Assembly (NCBI RefSeq): GCF_020193575.1
Contig: NZ_JADYVD010000018.1
Coordinates: 1 to 64,000, forward strand
DNA: 64,000 nt
Direction of reading: 5' to 3'
Source of the DNA: Ensifer sp. IC4062
GTDB taxonomy: Bacteria; Pseudomonadota; Alphaproteobacteria; Rhizobiales; Rhizobiaceae
Below are positions 28,204-35,987 of the stretch, one piece after another (position 1 is the first letter of the stretch; every line of letters begins with the position of its first letter). Both the position numbers and the translations under genes were made by a program. The notes under the pieces are model-generated. The model worked only from the letters and a program-made list of their open reading frames with translations, was not told the origin of the DNA and did no database searches.

Positions 28204-28306
28204 CTCTGCGCCAATCGGACGCGTAAAGGTGGCTGTAGCACCATGAATTGCTGCACCTTGCACTTGCTTCGAAGTCCCCAACTCCTCCCCCTTGTGGGGA
28301 GGGGAA
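28204..28306 (-). repeat. Inverted partial RIME followed by a GC-rich palindrome
   Basis: At 28204-28256 the second half of a RIME appears in reverse orientation (GGACGCGTAAAGGTGGCTGT, then ATGAATTGCTGCA). It is followed near 28285 by the CTCCCCCTTGTGGGGAG palindrome also seen near 3700-3833. Together they fill the gap between two convergent genes and may act as a terminator region. Confidence 0.55.
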
Positions 28307-28340
28307 TTCTCAGACCCGAAACCCGCCACCTCAACCAATC

Positions 28341-29558
28341 TCAAAGCGAGCCATTTCGCGGCGGTTTGACGCCGTTGAGATGATAGTTGCCGACGACGTG
28401 ATATTTCCAGCGCACCGGATCGTGCAGCGTGTGGGTGCGCGCATTGCGCCAGTAGCGGTCGAGATTGAGCGCGACCTTCGTCGAGGCGGTACCGGCAAGC
28501 TCGAAGAGCGTGTTGCTGGCCTCAAGCGCCACCTCGGTCGTCAGGACCTTGGCGGTGGCGACGGCGAGGCTCGCTTCGGTTGCGTGTTGCTCGGTCGGAT
28601 CGATTTGGGCGACGTCGACTTTTTTTCCCGCATGCTCGACCACCGCCGCGGCCGCTTCCAGGCGGATGGCGATCTCGCCGATCCGGGCGATCGTCAGAGG
28701 ATCCTCCGACGCCTTTTCGACGCCGCTGTCGATCCAGGGCCGGGCCTTGTTGCGGACGAAAGCGACGGTTTCCCGGAAGGCGGCGCGTGCGATGCCGAGA
28801 TCAACGCCGGCATGGATGATCTGGCCGACGGAACCGATGGTGCCGGGCCGTTCGAAGCCGCGATCGTGCCTGACGACGGATTCGGCGTTTACATAGACGT
28901 TCTGGAAAACGGTCGTGCCGCTGCCGGTGACGCGCTGCCCGAAACTGTCCCAGTCGTCGATGATCTCAACACCGTCGGTGCCGCGCGGGATGAAGGACAT
29001 GGTAAGCTGGTCGGCCGGATCGAGCGCGAAAACGGCGATCCAATCGGCAAAGAGAACACCGGTCGAATAATATTTGCGGCCGTTTATGCGATAGCCGGCA
29101 CCATCGTCGCTAAGGCGCGTGTTGTGATGGCCGCGGGTCTGCGTTCCGATTTCGAAAAGCGCATTGCCGAACCGGTCGCCGGCAAGCGCACGGCCGAAAA
29201 AGAACTTCCTCTGCTCCTCGGTCCCATCATGACGGAGTGCCTCCAGGACATAGAAATGGTTCAGCGGAATCTGGCCGATCGAACTGTCGGCCTCGGAAAG
29301 GATCGCTGCAACCTCGGCAAGCACGGCGTTCGAAACATCGATGCCGTCATAGTCGGATGGAACGCTGATCGCCAGCAGGCCGGATTGCGCAAGCTGATCG
29401 ACTTCCTCATAGGGAAGAACGCGTTCCAGGTCGCGTTCGCTGGCGCGTTCCGCAAACCGGCTTGCCAGCTCTCTTGCCACCGACAAGGCCTCTTCCTCGC
29501 TCTCGATGCGCTGCGCGGGCGGCCTCGTCTTCTCGGCAAACTGCGAGATGGTTCCCAT
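28341..29558 (-). CDS. SfnB-type sulfur-acquisition oxidoreductase (acyl-CoA dehydrogenase fold)
   Basis: The 405-residue protein has the acyl-CoA dehydrogenase fold as used by the SfnB/DszC flavin monooxygenase branch: an N-terminal helical region (LLAISVPSDYDGIDVSNAVL), GNALFEIGTQTRGHH in place of the usual acyl-CoA-binding segment, and the C-terminal TLHDPVRWKYHVVGNYHLNG typical of that branch. Such enzymes act in release of sulfur from organosulfur compounds using reduced flavin. The ATG at 29558 has GGAGG six bases upstream and is preferred over the upstream in-frame start. Sulfonate-type import and flavin reductase genes lie 11 kb away on the other strand. Confidence 0.85.
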   Translation of the reverse strand: MGTISQFAEKTRPPAQRIESEEEALSVARELASRFAERASERDLERVLPYEEVDQLAQSGLLAISVPSDYDGIDVSNAVLAEVAAILSEADSSIGQIPLNHFYVLEALRHDGTEEQRKFFFGRALAGDRFGNALFEIGTQTRGHHNTRLSDDGAGYRINGRKYYSTGVLFADWIAVFALDPADQLTMSFIPRGTDGVEIIDDWDSFGQRVTGSGTTVFQNVYVNAESVVRHDRGFERPGTIGSVGQIIHAGVDLGIARAAFRETVAFVRNKARPWIDSGVEKASEDPLTIARIGEIAIRLEAAAAVVEHAGKKVDVAQIDPTEQHATEASLAVATAKVLTTEVALEASNTLFELAGTASTKVALNLDRYWRNARTHTLHDPVRWKYHVVGNYHLNGVKPPRNGSL

Positions 29559-29582
29559 ATCGTCCTCCGTGGCTCGCAAATA

Positions 29583-29609
29583 GGTCCTGGATCGCATCAA
29601 TCCAGGACC
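29583..29609 (-). promoter_or_regulatory. Perfect inverted repeat in the leader of the SfnB-type gene
   Basis: GGTCCTGGAT and ATCCAGGACC flank a seven-base loop 25-51 bases upstream of the start codon. It would form a stable hairpin in the leader RNA or serve as a dyad operator. No known family motif was recognised. Confidence 0.4.
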
Positions 29610-29728
29610 ACCGCGATCAATTCCAAGAACTCCGCTGCGGGCGGAAGCCGTGTCTCACTTTCCGCGAGGTTCTCCGACATCGGCCGGTATCACTGAACGA
29701 TCACCTTACACCTTGGTAAGAAAGCTTG

Positions 29729-29738
29729 TTCTATAGAA
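29729..29738. promoter_or_regulatory. AT-rich palindrome in the sulfur-gene promoter region
   Basis: TTCTATAGAA is a perfect 10-bp palindrome inside an AT-rich patch (TTCTATAGAATTTGTAGATA) between the SfnB-type gene and the divergent flavoprotein gene. A related AT-rich dyad precedes the sulfonate operon (40569-40590). Apart from the leader hairpin, this palindrome and the RIME copy at 30106, the 758-base gap 29559-30316 shows nothing recognisable. Confidence 0.35.
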
Positions 29739-30105
29739 TTTGTAGATATTGAACTTTCTTTGCTTCGCGCGCATCGATCCCTTTTCATAGTATGAAGCAT
29801 GGACCGTATTCTTTCATCCGCCAAATATCGGCCCGGTTGCGAGAAAGGAGACCTATCTTCCCACGGCGGCTGACGTCGTTTGGCGCACCGAGGGCGAGGG
29901 GAAATCGTGGTTAATTTCAATCGGAAAGAGAGCGCCGCGCTCTCCCGCGGTAGCCACCTGAGACGAGCGCCTGACAAAAATGCTTGATGATCGGCCCCTT
30001 TGTCATAAAATACTAAGTTGATAGACTATGCCGTATAACGATGGCCAAGAGCCAAAGTGCCAGGCCAGCCAAAGGAGCGGAGACTTCGCGGGAGGCGTGC
30101 GGCAA

Positions 30106-30209
30106 CTGCATGTTTCCTCAAATCGTAGCCGATTTAAGGATAAAAACATGCGGCAATTCAAAGTGCTACAGCGTCCTTTGCGCGTCTGATAGGGCGCGCG
30201 GTGCTGTAG
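30106..30209 (+). repeat. RIME-type intergenic element
   Basis: A well-preserved copy: CTGCATGTTTCCTCAAATCG, opposing arm CGATTTAAGGATAAAAACAT, then AATTCAAAGTGCTACAGCGT and the second dyad around GCGCGTCTGATAGGGCGCGC ending GTGCTGTAG. It lies in the 5' region of the flavoprotein gene at 30317. Confidence 0.85.
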
Positions 30210-30316
30210 TCGAGACATCCCTGAAAATTCAAACGGCAGCTATTTGTGTGTCTCAAGGTCCTGCGTAGGGTTGCCCATTACTGGTCCGGCTGCGGCCGGG
30301 GCGCAAAGGAGCTCAC

Positions 30317-31723
30317 ATGACTGTGCACGGATTGTTTGCAGCGAAGCCGTCCGAGGCGGCCGACCTGTCGTCGAAGCCCGAGATTGCCATCATCGGGCGT
30401 GGGTTTTCGGGCATCATGATGGCGATCGCCCTAATGAAATCGATCCGGGTCTCCTTCCATTTGACCATGTACGATCCGCATCCGTCGATCAGCGGTGGCC
30501 AGGCCCTGTCTTCGGCGCAGAGCATGGAGATCCTCAACAGCCGAGTGCGTGACCTGTCGGTTGCCGCCGGCCAGCCCGACGACTTCAACGATTGGCTTTG
30601 CACCAACGGCGAATTCCGTGCGGCGGTGCCGGCGGCGATCCCCGGCTTCCAGCAGATTTTCGTGCCCAAGGGCATTTTCAGCGACTATGTCCATCAGCGC
30701 TTTTCCGAGGCGCTTGCGCGCCGTTCCGATATCACCGTGAAGTTTTCCCACGAGCCGGTCCGCGCCCTGCGCAAGCTCGCGACGGGCCGCTTCACGCTCG
30801 TTCACGATGGCGGAACAGACGAAAGCGATGTCGTCGTGCTCGCGACCGGCTTCGGCGTCAGGGCTCGCAACATCGAGCTTCCCGATGAGGAGCGGCCGGT
30901 CGTCAGGGCCCGCCGGCTCGTGGATCCGCGCCACGCCGTTCTGCTCGGCAGCGGCATTCGCGTCGTGGATCAGCTGTTCCAGATGCGCGACAGCGGCTAT
31001 GCAGGCACGATCACGCTGCTCTCGCGACATGGCTTCCTGCCGCAGACGCATACGCGCCTGTCGGCGGCGCCGAGCTTCCCGGTCGATCCGATGCCGTCGT
31101 CCCTCAGGGAGATCGTCCGGTTCGTCCGCAAGGCCTGCGCCGATGCCGAGGCCAAAGGGCAGAGCTGGCAATCGGCGATGAACGGGCTTCGCCGACGCGC
31201 CCGTTCGCTCTGGCAAGCGCTTCCCGCGCGGGAGAAGCGCCAGTTTAACCGGCATCTCCGCGCCATCTACGACAGCCATAGAAACCGCCTGCCGGCGGCT
31301 GTTCACGCTCGTCTCCAGCAGGAGCTTGCCGAAGGGCGGACCATACTTCGCCGCGGATGGGCCGGGCGACGGGTGCCGGAAGGACTGATGGTCCGCTGGT
31401 CCGGCCAGCCGGCGGAGGAATTGCTGCGGGCGGACCAGGTGATCGACTGCCGATGCTCTGCGCCGGACCTGCAGGCCCCGCTGTTCCAAAGCCTTTTTGC
31501 CGGCGGATTGGCCATGCCGGACGAGCTCGAACTCGGCATTGCCGTCAGCCCCACCGGAGAAGTGCTCAGCAGCGGCGGCCGCAGCCCGAACCTCTTTGCG
31601 ATCGGGCCGCTCGGCGTGGGCAGCCTCCCCGACATCGACCTCGTCCCGGAGATCGTCACCCAGACCTATGCGGCCGCACGCCTGATCTCCGCCGGCAAAC
31701 GTCTGGCGTTGAAGGCGGGATAG
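30317..31723 (+). CDS. FAD/NAD(P)-binding protein, YdhS-like (FAD_NAD_bind_9)
   Basis: This 468-residue protein opens with a dinucleotide-binding motif PEIAIIGRGFSGIMMAIALM and the family segment YDPHPSISGGQAL...ILNSRVRDLSVAAGQPDDF, where a cofactor-binding GxxG would normally contain GxGxAY. A second region VVVLATGFGVRARN completes the fold. The protein is a paralogue of the one at 46160-47632. The biochemical role of this family is poorly defined. Both copies sit at the borders of the organosulfur gene district, which hints at a redox role there; that is inference. Confidence 0.8.
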   Translation: MTVHGLFAAKPSEAADLSSKPEIAIIGRGFSGIMMAIALMKSIRVSFHLTMYDPHPSISGGQALSSAQSMEILNSRVRDLSVAAGQPDDFNDWLCTNGEFRAAVPAAIPGFQQIFVPKGIFSDYVHQRFSEALARRSDITVKFSHEPVRALRKLATGRFTLVHDGGTDESDVVVLATGFGVRARNIELPDEERPVVRARRLVDPRHAVLLGSGIRVVDQLFQMRDSGYAGTITLLSRHGFLPQTHTRLSAAPSFPVDPMPSSLREIVRFVRKACADAEAKGQSWQSAMNGLRRRARSLWQALPAREKRQFNRHLRAIYDSHRNRLPAAVHARLQQELAEGRTILRRGWAGRRVPEGLMVRWSGQPAEELLRADQVIDCRCSAPDLQAPLFQSLFAGGLAMPDELELGIAVSPTGEVLSSGGRSPNLFAIGPLGVGSLPDIDLVPEIVTQTYAAARLISAGKRLALKAG

Positions 31724-31908
31724 ATCGAAGCGGCGGTTCCATGCCGCGATATTGCCAGCTCGAGCAGCCGCGCCTTGAGCGATCGCCTTGGCCGACTTGC
31801 GGAGCAGTTTTTCACTGCTGAAAAACCTCTTGCGGAATCGAAGCTTCTTTTCGCCGCTCAACCAGTGGCATAGTCGCCTGCATTGCTCCACCATCGGAAA
31901 GGAATGCC

Positions 31909-32925
31909 ATGCTCGCCAGCGACATATCTGCGGTCAGCCGCAGGCCTCTGGGCCGCTCCGGCCTCTCGGCTGCTCCCATCGGGCTAGGCGGCTGGGCGAT
32001 CGGAGGCCATTTCACTCTCGGCGGGAAACCGGACGGCTGGGGAGAGATTGATGACGAACAGTCGATCCGCGCCATTCATCTCGGGCTCGAGATGGGCGTG
32101 TCGCTGATCGACACGGCCGATGCCTATGGAACCGGACACAGCGAGGAGGTGATCGGCCGGGCGCTGAAGGGGCGACGGGCTGACACAATCATCGCAACCA
32201 AGTTCGGATACACCTATGATCGCGCCGCACGCGCGCTAGTCAGCACCGATGTCAGCCCCGCCTATATTGAACGGGCCTGCGCGGTATCGCGTGGGCGCCT
32301 GGGCACGGACTATATCGACCTTTATCAAATCCATGTCGGAGAGCTTCCGGACGATCAGGCGGATGCGGCCGGCGAGGCGCTCGAAAGGCTGGCGGAACTG
32401 GGTGCCATCCGCTTCTGGGGCTGGAGCACCGACAATGCCGCTGCGGCGGAGCGCATGGTGAAGTTCCCGCATTTCGTCGCGGTTCAGCAGGAACTGAACG
32501 TCTTCACGGATGGACCGGCCATGCTGGCGACGTGCGAGGACAACAATCTCGCCAGCCTCAATCGATCGCCGCTCGCGATGGGGTTCCTGACCGGCAAGTT
32601 TGGTCCGCAAACGCAGTTGCCCCCAAGCGACGTGCGCGCCGCCGGCCATAGCTGGGTGCGGTTCTTCGAGGACGGACGGCCGCGTGCCGACCATCTCCTC
32701 CGCCTCGCTCGAGTGCGGGAATTGCTAGAGAGCGGAGGCAGAACCCTGGCGCAAGGCGCGCTCGGCTGGATCCTTGCCCGTTCGCCCAACACCTTTCCGA
32801 TCCCCGGCTTCAAAACCGAGGCGCAGGTGCGTGAAAATCTGGCGGCGCTGGAGAAGGGGCCGCTACCGGAAGCGACAGTTGCGGAAATCAATGCGCTTCT
32901 TGCGGACGACACTGATCACGGATGA
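31909..32925 (+). CDS. Aldo/keto reductase
   Basis: This 338-residue TIM-barrel oxidoreductase shows the AKR catalytic tetrad: Asp68 and Tyr73 in SLIDTADAYGTGHSEE, Lys98 in IIATKFGY and His142 in DLYQIHVGE. The C-terminal NADPH-binding region includes AQGALGWILARSPNTFPIPG. It reduces or oxidises a small aldehyde or sugar-like substrate not identifiable from sequence. AAAGGAATG precedes the ATG. It follows the flavoprotein gene by 185 bases; that gap holds no recognisable feature. Confidence 0.9.
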   Translation: MLASDISAVSRRPLGRSGLSAAPIGLGGWAIGGHFTLGGKPDGWGEIDDEQSIRAIHLGLEMGVSLIDTADAYGTGHSEEVIGRALKGRRADTIIATKFGYTYDRAARALVSTDVSPAYIERACAVSRGRLGTDYIDLYQIHVGELPDDQADAAGEALERLAELGAIRFWGWSTDNAAAAERMVKFPHFVAVQQELNVFTDGPAMLATCEDNNLASLNRSPLAMGFLTGKFGPQTQLPPSDVRAAGHSWVRFFEDGRPRADHLLRLARVRELLESGGRTLAQGALGWILARSPNTFPIPGFKTEAQVRENLAALEKGPLPEATVAEINALLADDTDHG

Positions 32926-33043
32926 TTTCTCCGCGGAGGGCAGCGCTTCGGCCACGAGAACGCGGTGAGCGGCCGACGACTCGCTGACGACATCGCGCCG
33001 GAGCCGGGAGATCAGGCCGCCGGCGTCGGCAGAGTACCCGCTA

Positions 33044-33143
33044 CTGCATGTTCCTTAAATCGTAGCCGACTTAAGGACCAAACATGCAGCAATTTGAAAT
33101 GCTGCAGCCTCCTTTGCGCGTCGGATAAGACGCGCGGCGGTGG
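33044..33143 (+). repeat. RIME-type intergenic element
   Basis: CTGCATGTTCCTTAAATCGT with opposing arm GACTTAAGGACCAAACATGC, then CAATTTGAAATGCTGCAGCC and the second dyad GCGCGTCGGATAAGACGCGC. Slightly diverged at the end. Confidence 0.85.
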
Positions 33144-33269
33144 AAATAAACTGTTGCATTCTCGCAACGGACCCGACGTGATTTCTGCAATCCGAAATTG
33201 TGACTTTGCAGATCGGCCGGTCTCGTGTATGGTCACGTTACTCGCAATTCAAATCAGAGGAGGCGTGAA

Positions 33270-33374
33270 ATGAATCCTGTTCTCGTGATTATGCGCCTCT
33301 CTGGCGGGACGGCTGACAGCACCAAGATGTATCGCACATCAAGCGTGAGCCGATTTTGCTTCCAGGGTCTCTAA
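33270..33374 (+). CDS. Possible 34-residue small protein
   Basis: An ORF of 34 codons (MNPVLVIMRLSGGTADSTKM...) starts at 33270 behind a strong ribosome-binding site, AGAGGAGG, seven bases upstream. It lies ahead of the DUF1127 gene. No homologous family was recognised; it could be a leader peptide or a chance ORF with a good Shine-Dalgarno sequence. Confidence 0.35.
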   Translation: MNPVLVIMRLSGGTADSTKMYRTSSVSRFCFQGL

Positions 33375-33523
33375 ACCCCGGATTTCTGCCGATTGGCGCT
33401 TTCCATTTGACCTGACGTGACCGGCTGACGGAGCGATTGTTCGCATTTCCGCGTCCGCATCCGCACGTCGATTTGACCTTCGAGAGGACCTGGCCGCGTT
33501 GGCCGTGCCGGGACGGAAAAATC

Positions 33524-33760
33524 ATGCGTGAAGCACAATTTCTAGTTGTTGATACCCTTGCCGCGGCGACCGATGACCTGTGCCGGAAATTCGGCGTCTG
33601 GAAGACCGCGCGTGCGCTGATCCAGGCCGCCTGGAGACATCGTCAGACGACGAACCAGGTTTCCCATCTGTCGAATCGCATGCGCCGCGATATCGGGCTT
33701 CCGGACGGTGAGCCCGGGCTCCTGGAAGCCAGATTTTCCCTTTGGGATCTTCGGCTTTGA
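33524..33760 (+). CDS. DUF1127 (YjiS-like) small protein
   Basis: A 78-residue protein from the ATG at 33524 (MREAQFLVVDTL). Its C-terminal half, TNQVSHLSNRMRRDIGLPDG, matches the DUF1127 pattern of an arginine-rich helix followed by L-x3-m-L-x-DIGl. Short DUF1127 proteins in alphaproteobacteria have been linked to RNA and phosphate/carbon metabolism. Here it stands alone between two RIME copies. The frame opens earlier at 33437, but the region before 33524 has no family similarity. Confidence 0.75.
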   Translation: MREAQFLVVDTLAAATDDLCRKFGVWKTARALIQAAWRHRQTTNQVSHLSNRMRRDIGLPDGEPGLLEARFSLWDLRL

Positions 33761-33807
33761 GGTGCGCCCTAAACAGGGCAAGCGACTGGGGGTGGAGGGG
33801 CGTCCTT

Positions 33808-33912
33808 CTGCGTGTATCCTTACATCGTAGCCGACTTAAGGATAAAGCACATGCAGCAATTCAAAGCGCTACAGCGTCCTTTGCGCGTCTGACTGGACGC
33901 GGGGCGCTGTAG
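33808..33912 (+). repeat. RIME-type intergenic element
   Basis: CTGCGTGTATCCTTACATCG with opposing arm GACTTAAGGATAAAGCACAT, then CAGCAATTCAAAGCGCTACAG and the second dyad GCGCGTCTGACTGGACGCGG, ending CGCTGTAG. The remaining ~185 bases before the cytochrome gene show no further feature. Confidence 0.83.
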
Positions 33913-34098
33913 GCGCTCCTCCACTGCGTCAGTGCGCTGGTGATCTGACTTCCACAATCATCGCAAACATCACACCAGACCAAGAATGCGCACTGGCATC
34001 CCAGCGCTCACGCAAACCTCATTTCACCATTGGGGAAATGATCGGCCGGGGAACTGATAGGCAGGTGCGGCGTTTCCCACTGTCGGCGGAGATCTGCG

Positions 34099-35487
34099 AT
34101 GTGGGCCTTCCGGGTGGTGATCGTTTTCGCGGCGGCCATAATACTGGCCGCAGGGGCGTTCTTTTTTCTGGCGTGGCGTTCCGAAATTCCCGAGGAGGCC
34201 GCGGCGGCAGAGGCGGCGTTCGCTCCGGAACTCGTCGCGAAGGGAGCGCAACTGGCGGCTCTTGGCAATTGTATCGCCTGCCACACCGTCCCCGGAAAGC
34301 CCGCATTTTCTGGCGGCCTTGCCTTACCGACGCCATTTGGGACGATTTACTCCACCAACATCACGCCCGATCGTGAGACCGGCATTGGCGGCTGGAGTGA
34401 AGAGGCGTTCCAGCGCGCCATGAACGAAGGCGTCGATCGGGAGGGCGACCACCTCTATCCGGCGTTCCCCTACGACCATTTCACGCGGGTCTCGGCAGAG
34501 GACAATCGCGCCCTCTATGCCTTCCTGATGACGCGCGCCGCGGTAAAGGCTGAGGCGCCTCAGAACGATCTCCAGTTTCCTCTCACTTACCGGCCTCTGC
34601 TAGCCGCCTGGAAGCTCGCCTTCTTCGACAGGGGTGCGCTCGAACCGGATACCAGCCAGAGCGAGGCATGGACGCGCGGACGCTATCTTGTCGAGGGTCT
34701 TGGACACTGCGGCGCCTGCCACACTCCCCGGAACGCCTTCGGCGCCGAAGATCGCGACCAGTATTTTGGCGGTGGTGAGGCCGAAGGCTGGCAGGCTTAC
34801 GCCATCAACAAGGATTCGAAGGCGCCGATACCATGGGACGAGCAAAGCCTTGCCTTTTATCTTCGCAACGGCTGGCATGAATTCCACGGCGTTTCTCGTG
34901 GGCCGATGGCCGAGGTCACGGGCAATCTCTCCGGCCTTCCTGACAGCGACATCATGGCGATCGCCACCTATATCACGTCGATCATGGGCGACCCCACGCC
35001 GGAACGCGGGCAAAGAGCGGCGCAACTGCGCGAGACGTTCGAAGGAGACTACCTGGAACAGGCGGCCGATAGCCAGAGTTCTCCCGTGAGCGCTTCCGGC
35101 GGCAGCCCCGGCGAAGCTATCTATCTTGCCGCCTGCGCCAGCTGCCACGAAGGCCAGCGGCGCCAGCCCTTCGGAGGCCTGAACTTCAATCTGAGCACCG
35201 CTGTCAACGCGCCGAATCCGCAAAACATCGTCAACGTCGTCCTGTTCGGCCTTCCGCCGGCCGACGGCGAGGCAAGCGCAGTGATGCCGGCCTTCCGGCA
35301 TCTGCTCAGCGACCAGCAAGTGGCAGACGTACTGGCCTACATGCGCGAGCGGTTCTCCGAGGAGCAGCCTTGGGCCGGGCTCGTGGAGCTGATCGCGAAT
35401 ACCCGTTCCGGCGCGCACAAGGTCACCATCCGGCCGTCGGACGGCATTGAAAGGGCGCCGCACAATGTCGGCGCCGAGGAGGGATGA
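34099..35487 (+). CDS. Triheme cytochrome c subunit of a molybdenum aldehyde/alcohol oxidoreductase
   Basis: This 462-residue protein has an N-terminal membrane anchor/signal (FRVVIVFAAAIILAAGAFFF) and three cytochrome c sites: CIACH (Cys58-His62), CGACH near residue 206 and CASCH near residue 345. This is the AdhB/gluconate-dehydrogenase cytochrome layout. GGAGA precedes the ATG. It overlaps by four bases (ATGA) with the [2Fe-2S] subunit gene, which overlaps with the Mo subunit gene, so the three form one coupled operon. It should carry electrons from the Mo enzyme to the quinone or oxidase. Confidence 0.9.
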   Translation: MWAFRVVIVFAAAIILAAGAFFFLAWRSEIPEEAAAAEAAFAPELVAKGAQLAALGNCIACHTVPGKPAFSGGLALPTPFGTIYSTNITPDRETGIGGWSEEAFQRAMNEGVDREGDHLYPAFPYDHFTRVSAEDNRALYAFLMTRAAVKAEAPQNDLQFPLTYRPLLAAWKLAFFDRGALEPDTSQSEAWTRGRYLVEGLGHCGACHTPRNAFGAEDRDQYFGGGEAEGWQAYAINKDSKAPIPWDEQSLAFYLRNGWHEFHGVSRGPMAEVTGNLSGLPDSDIMAIATYITSIMGDPTPERGQRAAQLRETFEGDYLEQAADSQSSPVSASGGSPGEAIYLAACASCHEGQRRQPFGGLNFNLSTAVNAPNPQNIVNVVLFGLPPADGEASAVMPAFRHLLSDQQVADVLAYMRERFSEEQPWAGLVELIANTRSGAHKVTIRPSDGIERAPHNVGAEEG

Positions 35488-35987
35488 TGAGCATTTCGCT
35501 GATAGTCAACGGCAGCCCGCATCAGGTCGACGCCGATCCGGCGACGCCTTTGCTTTACGTCCTTCGCGACGACCTGGCCTTGAACGGCGCCAAATATGGC
35601 TGCGGGCTCGGTCAGTGCGGTTCGTGCACAGTGGTAGTGGATGGGGAGGCGGTGCTTTCGTGTATGGTGCCGGTGATGCTGCTGGAAGGTCGCGAAATCA
35701 CCACCATCGAGGGATTGGGCACGATCGACGAGCCGGGACCGCTACAGCAGGCATTCATCGAGCTGCAGGCGGCGCAATGCGGCTACTGCATTCCAGGCAT
35801 GATGATGAGCGCGCATGCGCTCTTGCGCCGGAATGCGCGGCCCAGCGATGCGGAGATCCGTGAGGCGCTGGCGACGAATCTCTGTCGTTGCGGCACGCAT
35901 ATGCGGATTCTGGCAGCAATCCGGCGGGCAGGCGAATTGATGCAGGCTGCGTCGCTGCCCGAACCTGAGGAAGGGAGGGCAGGCTGA
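35484..35987 (+). CDS. [2Fe-2S] subunit of molybdenum hydroxylase (IorA-like)
   Basis: This 167-residue protein has the plant-type ferredoxin cluster GCGLGQCGSCTVVVDGEAVLSC and the second [2Fe-2S] cluster QCGYCIPGMM...CRCGTHMRI of xanthine-oxidase-family small subunits. It has no signal peptide and is probably exported by hitch-hiking on the Tat-signal-bearing partner. ATGATG start; 35487 is equally possible. The gene overlaps both neighbours by one to four bases. Confidence 0.93.
   Translation: MMSISLIVNGSPHQVDADPATPLLYVLRDDLALNGAKYGCGLGQCGSCTVVVDGEAVLSCMVPVMLLEGREITTIEGLGTIDEPGPLQQAFIELQAAQCGYCIPGMMMSAHALLRRNARPSDAEIREALATNLCRCGTHMRILAAIRRAGELMQAASLPEPEEGRAG

Noticed and set aside
28248..29696. 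A 482-codon plus-strand frame
   Set aside because: Antisense to the SfnB-type oxidoreductase, which has recognisable family motifs and a good ribosome-binding site.
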